From Deltaproteobacteria bacterium UBA2385 (lineage in GTDB: Bacteria; Myxococcota_A; UBA796; UBA2385): a stretch of DNA of 10,709 bases. The notes beneath the pieces are model-generated. The model worked only from the letters and a program-made list of their open reading frames with translations. It was not told the origin of the DNA and searched no databases. Positions 1-5,995 of this stretch are shown in pieces. The translations under genes and the position numbers were made by a program. The stretch covers positions 1 to 10,709 of the forward strand of contig DDSR01000315.1 in NCBI GenBank assembly GCA_002343455.1, read 5' to 3'. The first letter of the stretch is position 1, and each line of letters starts with the position of its first letter.

Positions 1-600
1 CTTGTCGGCGAGCGCGGCCAGGAAGGCCTCGAAGGCCCGGTCGTCGATGATCGAGCTGCAGTAGGAGTAGATGAAGTAGACGGTCTCGGGGCGATGACGG
101 AAGGGGGTCTCCAGCACCGTCCGCCTCAGCCGATCGGAGAGGGCCTGGCTGTAGAAGCGGCAGGCCAGGGCGTCCCAGTCCAGGTCCAGGTGTTCGCCCT
201 CCTCGGGGCCGGTCCAGCGCTCCAGGGCCAGCTCGCGGAAGTCGAGGGGGACCCAGCCGTCGGCCTGCCCGGCTGCCCGCCCGCGGCGCAGGCGCACCCG
301 GAGGTCCGACTCGTAGCGCACGGTCCCCTGGTCGTAGCGGCGCCCGCCGAAGGGGTCGTGGACCCAGCGGACTCCGCGCACCGTGCCGTCGAGGACGGCG
401 TGCATCAGGAAGTTGCCCTGGTCCACCACCGCCCGCTCGGCGGGGTCGTACAGGGTCGCCTGCTGCCGGGCCCGGTCGATCAGCAGCCCCCGCATGTCGC
501 AGTGGAAGTCGACGTGGCAGAGCCGCAGATCGCGCGCCCCGGTCTGCTGCCAGTGCCAGTGGAGCCTGTGGTGTTCATCCGCCACGAAGATGGTGGTCAT
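1..600 (-). CDS. UPF0489 / arginase-fold family protein (3' end beyond window)
   Basis: Two hundred residues are visible and the frame is still open at base 1, so the C-terminus is missing. The protein begins MTTIFVADEHHRLHWHW. It carries DFHCD at about residues 31-35, matching the D-x-H-x-D metal-ligand motif of the ureohydrolase (arginase) fold. A second Asp-rich motif, LDLDWDAL, at about residues 139-146 resembles the later arginase D-x-D metal motif. The short DEHH start followed by these motifs fits the UPF0489 family, which is described as arginase-related and includes peptide arginases that convert Arg to Ornithine in ribosomal peptides. The ATG at 598-600 is the only usable start: the frame runs open upstream to a stop at 706-708 with no ATG, GTG or TTG between. 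GGCGGGG just upstream is a weak ribosome site. It is divergent from recX, 68 bp away. No peptide precursor gene is visible, so the substrate is unknown; a metal-dependent hydrolase is the safe call. Confidence 0.72.
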   Translation of the reverse strand, partial: MTTIFVADEHHRLHWHWQQTGARDLRLCHVDFHCDMRGLLIDRARQQATLYDPAERAVVDQGNFLMHAVLDGTVRGVRWVHDPFGGRRYDQGTVRYESDLRVRLRRGRAAGQADGWVPLDFRELALERWTGPEEGEHLDLDWDALACRFYSQALSDRLRRTVLETPFRHRPETVYFIYSYCSSIIDDRAFEAFLAALADK

Positions 601-612
601 GACCCCGCCGGT

Positions 613-648
613 GTCGAAGGATAGGACGCTCCGCCTACCCTCCTCGAC
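613..648. promoter_or_regulatory. Imperfect dyad in the divergent UPF0489 / recX upstream region
   Basis: The 68-bp gap between the divergent starts contains an interrupted inverted repeat. GTCGA at 613-617 pairs with TCGAC at 644-648, and GG-a-TAGG at 619-625 pairs with CCTACC at 634-639. It could be a shared operator or form a hairpin in either 5' leader. It does not look like a known SOS (LexA) box. No convincing -35/-10 pair is seen. The call rests on symmetry alone and may be chance. Confidence 0.25.
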
Positions 649-668
649 CGCGATTCGGATCCGCTGCC

Positions 669-1265
669 ATGTCCGCTCGAACCGAAACCCGGCCTCCTCC
701 TCCGCTCAGCCACGCCACCCTGCGGGCCCGAGCGGACGAGCACCTGCGGCGTTTCAGCCCCTCCGAGGCGCAGATGCGGCGGGTGCTCCAGCGTCGGGTC
801 GACCGCTGCCTGGCCGCCCACGGCGGGGACCGCGGCCAGGCCGCCGGGCTGGTCGACGCCGTTGTGGCCGAGCTGCTGGCCTGCGGGCTGCTCGACGATC
901 GGCGCCTCAGCCGGGCGCTGGCCGAGTCCCTCCATCGTAAGGGGGTCGCTGGCCGGGCGATGCCGGCCCGCCTGCGCTCGCGAGGCTTGGACCCCGAGCT
1001 GCTGGGCGAGGCCCTCGCTCCGCTGAACCGCGAGCTGGTCGAGCCCGAGCTGCTGCGCGCCTGCACCTTCGCCCGGCGCCGCCGCCTGGGGCCGGCCCGT
1101 CCGGTCCATCGCCGCCCGGAGGACCCCGCCGAGCGCCGCCACCGACGCGAGAAGGACATCGGCGCCCTGTGTCGAGCGGGCTTCTCGCTGGGCGTCGCCT
1201 TGCGCGTGGTCGACGCCGCCGACCTGGACCGGCTGGAGGCCGAGGCCCAGGACGGCCCGGCCTGA
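669..1265 (+). CDS. recX: RecX-family regulatory protein
   Basis: The 198-aa product shows the RecX pattern of tandem three-helix modules. The best segment is at about residues 65-105: VVAELLACGLLDDRRLSRALAE, then HRKGVAGRAMPARLRSRGLD. This matches the RecX signature in which a helix ending 'L...G+ldD.r.A...v' is followed by 'kG...i...Lr.+Gl'. RecX binds RecA in the cytoplasm and usually limits RecA filament growth and recombinase activity. It is somewhat longer than the usual length of about 150 aa, with an Arg/Pro-rich insert at about 135-165 (RRRLGPARPVHRRPEDPAER). The region ahead of the last module is less conserved. The ATG at 669 has no strong Shine-Dalgarno. recA and lexA are not in the window, and the gene stands alone here, convergent with the sulfatase gene 30 bp downstream. 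Family call good; function by homology. Confidence 0.82.
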   Translation: MSARTETRPPPPLSHATLRARADEHLRRFSPSEAQMRRVLQRRVDRCLAAHGGDRGQAAGLVDAVVAELLACGLLDDRRLSRALAESLHRKGVAGRAMPARLRSRGLDPELLGEALAPLNRELVEPELLRACTFARRRRLGPARPVHRRPEDPAERRHRREKDIGALCRAGFSLGVALRVVDAADLDRLEAEAQDGPA

Positions 1266-1295
1266 GACGCGCGAACCGAGTCCGCCCGGCGTCGC

Positions 1296-2675
1296 TCAGT
1301 CGATCGGCAGCTCGTCGAGCAGCGCGGAGAACTCGTCGTAGAGCAGCTCGGACTTGGTCCCCGGAAAGCCCGTCACGAGCAGGTTGGTGGACTCGGAGGA
1401 GTCGCCGTCCAGGTCGTAGAAGTACTCGGTCCCGGTGAGCTTGCGGACCAGCTTGTACCGACCGTCCGAGACGGTCTGCCCGGCGTTCTCGTCGCGGATG
1501 GGGCCCCCGAAGACCTCGCTCACCACCGTGGCCCGCTGTCGCTTCGCCCGCGGGTCGTAGAGGTAGGGCAGCAGGCTGATGGAGTCGATGGTCGTCTCGG
1601 CCGGAACGGAGGCGCTCACCCGGCCGCCGGCCAGCTCGATGATGGTGGCGAAGAGGTCCAGGGTGTTGACCGGGTGGCGGATGCGCTTGCCCCCGGTGAG
1701 CAGCCCAGGACCAGCGATGATGAGGGGGACCTGGACGCCGCCCTGGTAGAGGGAGCCCTTGGCCTTGCCCGGCAGGTAGGTGCCCTGGTTGACCCGGGCC
1801 TCGGTCCCGTTGTCGCCCATGTAGATGATCACGGTGTGGGCTCGCGTGACATCGTCCATCGACGCGAGCAGCCGACCGATCTCGGTGTCCACGGACTCGA
1901 GCATCGCCTGGTAGTACTCGTCGGGGCGATCGTCGATGTCGTCGGACTCGCCGGTGAGGTCGTCGTAGGAGTGCAGGTCGGCCGGAGGGAGGTGCAGGGG
2001 GGTGTGTGGGGCGTGGAAGGAGACGTAGGCGAACCAGGGGCCCTCCTGCTCTTCGATCCAGTCCAGCGCGTCGTCGACCGTCCGGGTGGTGGCGTAGTCG
2101 GTCACGGTGGCCTCGACGCCGTTCTCGACCCGGGACCACTCGTAGAAGTCCTCGAGGTGGCCGTTGATCGCGCCGGCGTACTGGTCGAAGCCCATCAGGT
2201 TGGGGTGGTTGGCCAGCCCGTTGTCGGCGTCGCCCAGGTGCCACTTGCCGAAGGCCCCGGTCGCGTAGCCCAGGTCGGCCTCGCCCAGGATCTGCGGCAG
2301 GCCCAGCTCGTCCAGCGAGGGCCCGGGGGCGCCCGTGTTGAGGGGAGAGCCGACCCCGGTGCGCGAGGCGTAGCGGCCGGTGAAGAGGCCCGCCCGCGTG
2401 GGCGAGCAGTAGGGGCTGGACCAGGCCTGGTCGAAGGCGACGCCGTTGTTGCAGAGGCGCTCGATGTTCGGCTGGGGGGCGCGGGTCGCCGCCGGGTAGC
2501 TGTAGCAGGCGCTCTGGTCGGTCCCGACGTCGTCGGAGACGATCAGCAGGATGTTCATCGGGGCTGGCTCGAGGCTTCGAGCAGAGCGCGAGTCATCCTG
2601 GCGACTCGCCAGGTTGGTTCCCACCTCCGGTTCGCACCCGAGCAGCGCCACACTCAACAGAGACACCCAGGGCAT
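1296..2675 (-). CDS. Lipoprotein sulfatase, formylglycine (Cys) type
   Basis: The 459-aa protein begins MPWVSLLSVALLGC, a lipoprotein signal with a lipobox at ALLGC, so Cys14 is the likely acylated N-terminus and the enzyme is membrane-anchored outside the cytoplasm. The type I sulfatase landmarks follow in order: NILLIVSDDVG (metal Asp48/Asp49), CSPTRAGLFTGR (Cys90-x-Pro-x-Arg94, the site converted to formylglycine), GKWHLG (Lys144, His146), HAPH (His221/His224) and YMGDNGTE (Asp288/Asn289, metal). GKAKGSLYQGG fits the usual 'K.G.yeGG' segment. The enzyme should hydrolyse sulfate esters; the substrate (aryl or glycan) cannot be told. Activity needs a formylglycine-generating enzyme or anSME, and neither is in the window. 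The start at 2675 is chosen over an in-frame ATG at 2696 because GGGAGGG lies 7 nt upstream of it and the lipobox then follows at the right distance. It is divergent from a Tat-exported deacetylase-like gene. Confidence 0.93.
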   Translation of the reverse strand: MPWVSLLSVALLGCEPEVGTNLASRQDDSRSARSLEPAPMNILLIVSDDVGTDQSACYSYPAATRAPQPNIERLCNNGVAFDQAWSSPYCSPTRAGLFTGRYASRTGVGSPLNTGAPGPSLDELGLPQILGEADLGYATGAFGKWHLGDADNGLANHPNLMGFDQYAGAINGHLEDFYEWSRVENGVEATVTDYATTRTVDDALDWIEEQEGPWFAYVSFHAPHTPLHLPPADLHSYDDLTGESDDIDDRPDEYYQAMLESVDTEIGRLLASMDDVTRAHTVIIYMGDNGTEARVNQGTYLPGKAKGSLYQGGVQVPLIIAGPGLLTGGKRIRHPVNTLDLFATIIELAGGRVSASVPAETTIDSISLLPYLYDPRAKRQRATVVSEVFGGPIRDENAGQTVSDGRYKLVRKLTGTEYFYDLDGDSSESTNLLVTGFPGTKSELLYDEFSALLDELPID

Positions 2676-2682
2676 CGCCGTT

Positions 2683-2689
2683 CCCTCCC
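2683..2689 (-). promoter_or_regulatory. Strong ribosome binding site of the sulfatase gene
   Basis: GGGAGGG on the minus strand lies 7 nt upstream of the ATG at 2673-2675. It is one of the best Shine-Dalgarno matches in the window. It falls inside the coding sequence if translation began at the alternative ATG (2694-2696), so it decides the start. Confidence 0.75.
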
Positions 2690-2752
2690 GGCCCATTGAT
2701 AGCACCCGGCGATGCGCGAGCGGAAGGGGGTGAGGGGGGTTCTGCTCACATT

Positions 2753-2794
2753 TTTCTGACGATTCCCAGACAATTGGAGACAAGCCTTCAGAAA
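2753..2794. promoter_or_regulatory. 42-bp dyad in shared sulfatase / deacetylase promoter region
   Basis: TTTCTGA at 2753-2759 and its exact complement TCAGAAA at 2788-2794 flank a CAATTG palindrome at 2771-2776, with 11 bp on each side, so all three elements share one axis at 2773.5. A direct repeat AGACAA at 2768-2773 and 2778-2783 is spaced exactly 10 bp. The stretch is clearly AT-richer than its surroundings and sits mid-way between the divergent starts at 2675 and 2862. This looks like an operator for a dimeric or tetrameric regulator controlling both genes. I could not define reliable -35/-10 boxes. Confidence 0.45.
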
Positions 2795-2847
2795 TAGCTC
2801 CTTGCCTGGAGCGTCCGCTCGCGGTCTGGTAGGCTCGACCCGTCGCC

Positions 2848-2856
2848 AGGAAGAGG
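2848..2856 (+). promoter_or_regulatory. Ribosome binding site of the deacetylase-like gene
   Basis: AGGAAGAGG, with GAGG ending 5 nt before the ATG at 2862, selects this start. An upstream in-frame ATG at 2802 has no such site and would bury the Tat signal about 20 residues inside the protein. Confidence 0.7.
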
Positions 2857-2861
2857 TGCCC

Positions 2862-3959
2862 ATGTCCGACCATCGTGATCCCAGCCGCCGCAGCGTGCTC
2901 GGGAGCCTCGCCGCGGCAGGCGTCAGCCTGCTCTTCTCGCCCTCCTCCTCGGCTGGACCGGCGCTGCGGACCAGCTCGCCGGGTACCGGCAGCGCGGCGG
3001 GCACGAAGGCCTACATCAACTTCGTGATCAACGTGCAGAACTTCCGGTACCTCAGCAGCAGCGTCGACACCGTCGGCAAGCTCTGCAGCACCTTCGCCAA
3101 GTACGGGGTGAAGGGCGACTTCTACCTGACCGGGCCGATGGCCCAGCTCTACAACAAGTCCAACCCGGAGATCTTCACCAAGCTGAAGGGCCAGGGCATC
3201 TGCTACCACAGCCGCCCTCCCCACGCGATCTTCACCGGCTTCGAGGGCAAGCTGGAGGGCTTGAGCGGGGATCAGCTCACCAGCCGGATCAACGACTTCG
3301 AGACCCAGTACCTGGACCTGGAGACCGGGCAGCTGGACTCGTCCAAGAGCGGCGGCTTCGCCCTGGTGACGTCGCTGCTCGGCAAGGCGCCCTCCTGCGT
3401 CGCCGTGCCCACCAGCAACGACACCATCAAGGCGGCGGCCTGCCAGTGGTACAAGGACAACGGCGCCAAGGCGGTCGTCTGGTACCACAAGGCCCAGGAC
3501 CTGGGCAGCAACCCCTACCAGACCAAGAACGGGCTGCTCAGCCGGCCCTCGGACATCGTGGTCGAGCAGTGGAAGGCCAGCGGCGAGTCCGGCAGCACCC
3601 TGTGGTGGAACCGCTACAGCAGCGGCTACCCCGGCGCGGACGGCAAGCCCCACAACTACATCGAGCAGAAGGTCGGCACCTGGCAGGGCAAGCGCGCCCC
3701 CTTCGTGACGGTGCTGATCCACGACAACAACTTCACCCGGAAGGGCCCGGATCCCTGGCTCAACACCTTCTGGAAGGACAAGGAGAAGACCAACCCCCGC
3801 AGCGCGCCCTTCGACCTGGAGGCGACGGACCCCAGCTCTCGCCGCAGCGACGAAGAGCAGAGCCGCATCCTGCAGGCCTACGGCAACATGGTGGAGTTCT
3901 GCGCCCAGAACTACAACGTCGTGACCATGGCCGACATCTGCACGATGGCTGGCGTCTAG
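2862..3959 (+). CDS. Tat-exported protein resembling a polysaccharide deacetylase (NodB-like)
   Basis: The 365-aa product starts with a twin-arginine signal: SRRSVLGSL, then a hydrophobic Ala/Leu stretch and SPSSSAG as a likely cleavage area near residue 32. Export in folded form suggests a metal cofactor. The mature part begins AYINFVINVQNF and continues TVGKLCSTFAKYGVKGDFYLTG (about residues 50-88), the layout of a NodB beta-strand followed by the 'll.kygv+atFf.tG' helix-strand. CYHSRPPH (His116, His121) stands where the NodB metal histidines occur. FVTVLIHDNNF (His287) resembles the late 'LlHD' motif, and YNVVTMADIC the usual C-terminal 'y.fvtl.e'. The classical 'TFDD' Asp pair is not seen, so catalysis is not assured. 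Composition is Lys/Asn/Tyr-richer than the neighbours. It is divergent from the sulfatase, suggesting joint action on an extracellular glycan. The fold assignment is moderate and the substrate unknown. Confidence 0.55.
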   Translation: MSDHRDPSRRSVLGSLAAAGVSLLFSPSSSAGPALRTSSPGTGSAAGTKAYINFVINVQNFRYLSSSVDTVGKLCSTFAKYGVKGDFYLTGPMAQLYNKSNPEIFTKLKGQGICYHSRPPHAIFTGFEGKLEGLSGDQLTSRINDFETQYLDLETGQLDSSKSGGFALVTSLLGKAPSCVAVPTSNDTIKAAACQWYKDNGAKAVVWYHKAQDLGSNPYQTKNGLLSRPSDIVVEQWKASGESGSTLWWNRYSSGYPGADGKPHNYIEQKVGTWQGKRAPFVTVLIHDNNFTRKGPDPWLNTFWKDKEKTNPRSAPFDLEATDPSSRRSDEEQSRILQAYGNMVEFCAQNYNVVTMADICTMAGV

Positions 3960-3990
3960 GCCCGGCTGGCTGCTAGGCCCGGCTGCGCGC
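3957..3990. repeat. 17-bp tandem duplication spanning two convergent stop codons
   Basis: TAGGCCCGGCTG occurs at 3957-3968 and again at 3974-3985, with period 17; over the full period the two units match at 14 of 17 positions. The first copy supplies the TAG stop of the plus-strand gene (3957-3959). The second copy starts within the stop of the minus-strand gene (CTA, 3973-3975). The intergenic gap is therefore only 13 bp and consists of the repeat. No terminator hairpin with a T-run is seen. Confidence 0.8.
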
Positions 3991-4623
3991 CCAGCCCCGG
4001 GCGAAGTCTTCGACCGGGATATAGCGGCCAGCGGCGCCGACCTCCTCCCAGCCGCGCGGCCAGCTTGCGGAGCGCTCGGCCCAGGGCGCCTCGACGAGCT
4101 CCAAGGGGAGGGGAGGGGGCCGGTCGATGTCGATGATCAGCACGCTGCGGTGGGCCCCGGAGCGGTTGAAGCTCTGGTGGAACAGCAGGTCGTCGAACAT
4201 CAGCAGCTCGCCCTCGACCAGGGGGCGCTCCTCGTCGCCAATGCGGATGACACACTCGCCCCGCACGTCCAGGCCCATCAGCACCCGCAGGATGAAGGTG
4301 GAGATCTCCGGCGGGCCCTGGTGGGGCTGGATCTCCGTGCCCGGGCCGATCCGGCTGATGGCGGCCGAGCGGAGGTGGGGGATGCGCGCCAGCAGGTCGC
4401 AGGTCCCGGGCATGGCCGCGCTGTTGTCCAGGTTGAGCTTGTCAAAGAGGTACAGCGGGAAGATGCACCAGTCCGCGCCGTGCTCGTCGTTGCCGCGCTG
4501 GCGCAGGTCGAACCAGCCGGGCTGACCCTGGATCGCCCGGGCTTCGGCCTGGATGGTCGGGGAGCCCCGCCGTAGCAGCTCCAGCTCGGGACGGAGGGCG
4601 CGCCAGTCGGGGAAGGGGATCAT
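3973..4623 (-). CDS. Aspartyl/asparaginyl beta-hydroxylase-family protein
   Basis: The 216-aa product matches the short bacterial form of the Asp/Asn beta-hydroxylase family, Fe(II)/2-oxoglutarate dioxygenases with a double-stranded beta-helix. IQPHQGPP (His101 as first iron ligand) is followed by a strand-rich segment (STFILRVLMGLDV, ECVIRIGDEERPLVEGELLMFDD). FDDLLFHQSFNRSGAHRSVLIIDID then gives the distal iron His149 and the 2-oxoglutarate-binding Arg159. These match the family patterns 'H.G', 'fDds..H...N' and 'R..L..D'. There is no signal peptide, so it acts in the cytoplasm. It is the last gene of the minus-strand operon; its ATG overlaps the TGA of the upstream lipoprotein gene by 4 nt (4620-4623), implying translational coupling. 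Substrates of most bacterial members are unknown, so hydroxylation of an Asp/Asn side chain or of a small molecule is inference. Confidence 0.85.
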   Translation of the reverse strand: MIPFPDWRALRPELELLRRGSPTIQAEARAIQGQPGWFDLRQRGNDEHGADWCIFPLYLFDKLNLDNSAAMPGTCDLLARIPHLRSAAISRIGPGTEIQPHQGPPEISTFILRVLMGLDVRGECVIRIGDEERPLVEGELLMFDDLLFHQSFNRSGAHRSVLIIDIDRPPPLPLELVEAPWAERSASWPRGWEEVGAAGRYIPVEDFARGWARSRA

Positions 4624-5669
4624 CGGGGAGCTTCCGAGAGGATTCGGGCGACCACAGGGTCGGCATGGGGATCGGCCTGGGTGTCGGCCCGGGCGGCGCG
4701 CTCGGCGGGATCGGCGGTCAGGGCGAACAGCTTCGCGGCGGTCCAGCGGACCCGGGGCCGGGGGTCGTCGAGGCCGACGGCAAAGGCCTCGGGCCCGGCG
4801 GCAGGGTGGCCATAGAGGGCGTGGAGGATGGCGATGTCGGCGTCCTCGTCGACGGTCTCGCCGACCAGCCGCAGGCCGCCGCCGTAGAGGGGGAGGTGAG
4901 GGAGGCCCTCGTCCTCGGGTCCGGGTCGGAAGGGCGGGTAGCGCTCGGGAGGGGGGTCGGGGTCGGGGCTGCCCTCCAGGATGCGGCCCTCGGTCCAAGC
5001 GAGGTGGAGCAGGCTGCCGGCCTCGGGGGGCAGCGCTCGCTGGCCCAGCAGCCGCACCGCCTCGGTGGCCCAGCCGGTGCGCAGGGCGGGCCCGAGCTCG
5101 CCTTCGACGCGGGCGAGGCCTGGATCGGCCCGGCCGCTGCCCAGGAAGACCCGGCGTCCCCAGGCGGCGCGGAAGGCGTCGCGTCCCTCGCCGGCGACGC
5201 CCGGGTCGGGATGAGCCGCCAGGGAGGCCTCCACCGCCTGCAAGAGCTCCGCGCCCTCGGCCTGGAGCTCGGAGGGCCCTGTCCGGAGCTCGGCGCGCTC
5301 GCTCGGGCGCAGGCGCCAGGCCGCGTGGGTCAGGCAGCGCCGCGCGAACCAGCCCGCCTTGGCGCACCAGGCCACGGCCGGGACCGCCTGCCCGGTCGTG
5401 GCCAGCTCCTCGCCCAGCCGGAAGTGGCACTCCTCGCGCCAGGTGCCCTCGGGGATCTGCGCGCAGGCACGGGCGGCCTGCTCCTCCTCCCCGCGGCGGG
5501 CCCGCAGCGCGGCCTCCTGCACCCGGCAGGTGATCGCCAGCTCGGCGAAGGGCTGGGCGTCGCAGACCTCGGCCAGCGCGACGGGATCCTCGGGCCAGGG
5601 CTGCAGCGCCGCGGCGACCGGGTCGGCGCCGGCCGGGTCGGCGGCGCAGGCCAGCAGCAGCAGGATCAC
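4620..5669 (-). CDS. Lipoprotein with paired-cysteine helical repeats and a HEAT-like C-terminus
   Basis: The 349-aa protein starts at a GTG that overlaps the preceding stop by 4 nt (GTGA, 5666-5669). It reads MILLLLACAAD, a minimal lipoprotein signal with LLAC as lipobox (Cys8) and no basic residue before the hydrophobic stretch. Three cysteine pairs follow: Cys36/Cys48, Cys69/Cys81 and Cys102/Cys112. The first member of each pair is exactly 33 residues after the last. The segments between are helical (for example REECHFRLGEELA and RRCLTHAAWRL), so this looks like disulfide-stapled helix-turn-helix repeats, similar in principle to Sel1/TPR-type solenoids. After a low-complexity middle (PDPDPPPERYPPF, about 235-247) the segment DDPRPRVRWTAAKLFALTAD (301-320) resembles a HEAT repeat. 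It is likely anchored in the envelope facing an oxidising compartment. I recognise no named family. It shares the Cys-pair motif with the next upstream gene. Confidence 0.78.
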   Translation of the reverse strand: MILLLLACAADPAGADPVAAALQPWPEDPVALAEVCDAQPFAELAITCRVQEAALRARRGEEEQAARACAQIPEGTWREECHFRLGEELATTGQAVPAVAWCAKAGWFARRCLTHAAWRLRPSERAELRTGPSELQAEGAELLQAVEASLAAHPDPGVAGEGRDAFRAAWGRRVFLGSGRADPGLARVEGELGPALRTGWATEAVRLLGQRALPPEAGSLLHLAWTEGRILEGSPDPDPPPERYPPFRPGPEDEGLPHLPLYGGGLRLVGETVDEDADIAILHALYGHPAAGPEAFAVGLDDPRPRVRWTAAKLFALTADPAERAARADTQADPHADPVVARILSEAPR

Positions 5670-5995
5670 CGCGGGGCCTGCGGCGTCGTGGAGAGGTGCG
5701 GGCGGCCCAGCACCTGGCGGCACTTCTCGCGGGCCGCCTCGCTGGCGGCGTCGGCGCAGAAGGCGCCCGCCCGGGTGGGCTCGGCGACAGCGAGGCGCAG
5801 CAGCAGCAGGTCGCGGCTCTCGGGCTCGGGGATGGCGGCGATGGCGGCGCGCAGCTCCTCGGGCCGGTCGATCAGCTCGAGGGCGAAGCGCAGGCGGCAG
5901 TCCTCGCGCTCGGTCGGGCCGAGGGAGGCGCACCCGGCCATGTCCCGAGGCGGGCCCTGGCAGGCCCAGGCCAGGGCGAGCACGGCGAGGCTCAT
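5666..5995 (-). CDS. Small lipoprotein with paired-cysteine motif
   Basis: The 109-aa product begins MSLAVLALAWACQG, with a lipobox ending at Cys12. The mature part holds two cysteine pairs: Cys22-x10-Cys33 within GCASLGPTEREDCRLRFALE, and Cys80-x11-Cys92 within CADAASEAAREKCRQVLG. A Cys-free middle copy (IAAIPEPESRDLLLLRLAV) sits at half the distance (about 29 residues from each). All three share an R-(E/D)-x-C/L-R/L core and appear helical. This is the same design as in the next gene downstream, so the two may be related or assemble together. Its ATG overlaps the TGA of the crotonase-family gene by 4 nt (5992-5995), and its own stop overlaps the next GTG by 4 nt. The product is envelope-anchored and its function is unknown. 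The frame has consistent codon use and no better start. Confidence 0.75.
   Translation of the reverse strand: MSLAVLALAWACQGPPRDMAGCASLGPTEREDCRLRFALELIDRPEELRAAIAAIPEPESRDLLLLRLAVAEPTRAGAFCADAASEAAREKCRQVLGRPHLSTTPQAPR

Noticed and set aside
94..624. 176-codon plus-strand open frame over the UPF0489-type gene
   Set aside because: The opposite strand encodes coherent arginase-fold metal motifs; this frame is a Pro/Val/Gly-rich shadow.
1266..1295. Possible bidirectional terminator between recX and the sulfatase gene
   Set aside because: The 30-bp gap has no hairpin of useful stem length and no T-run on either strand.
907..2244. 445-codon minus-strand frame spanning recX and the sulfatase 3' end
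   Set aside because: Arg/Pro/Gly-rich shadow crossing two genes in opposite orientation, with no start signal.
1674..2699. 341-codon plus-strand open frame across the sulfatase gene
   Set aside because: It is the antisense shadow of a clearly recognised sulfatase; the translation is Gly/Val/Ala-rich with no domain.
2802..2835. Candidate sigma-70 promoter for the deacetylase-like gene (TTGCCT and TAGGCT)
   Set aside because: The spacer is 22 bp, well outside the normal 16-18 bp, and the -10 match is poor.
2676..3722. Minus-strand open frame continuing about 350 codons upstream of the sulfatase start, antisense to the deacetylase-like gene
   Set aside because: The sulfatase has its own lipoprotein signal and strong ribosome site at 2675. 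The upstream part is low-complexity antisense of a gene with clear Tat signal and start, and arises from high GC.
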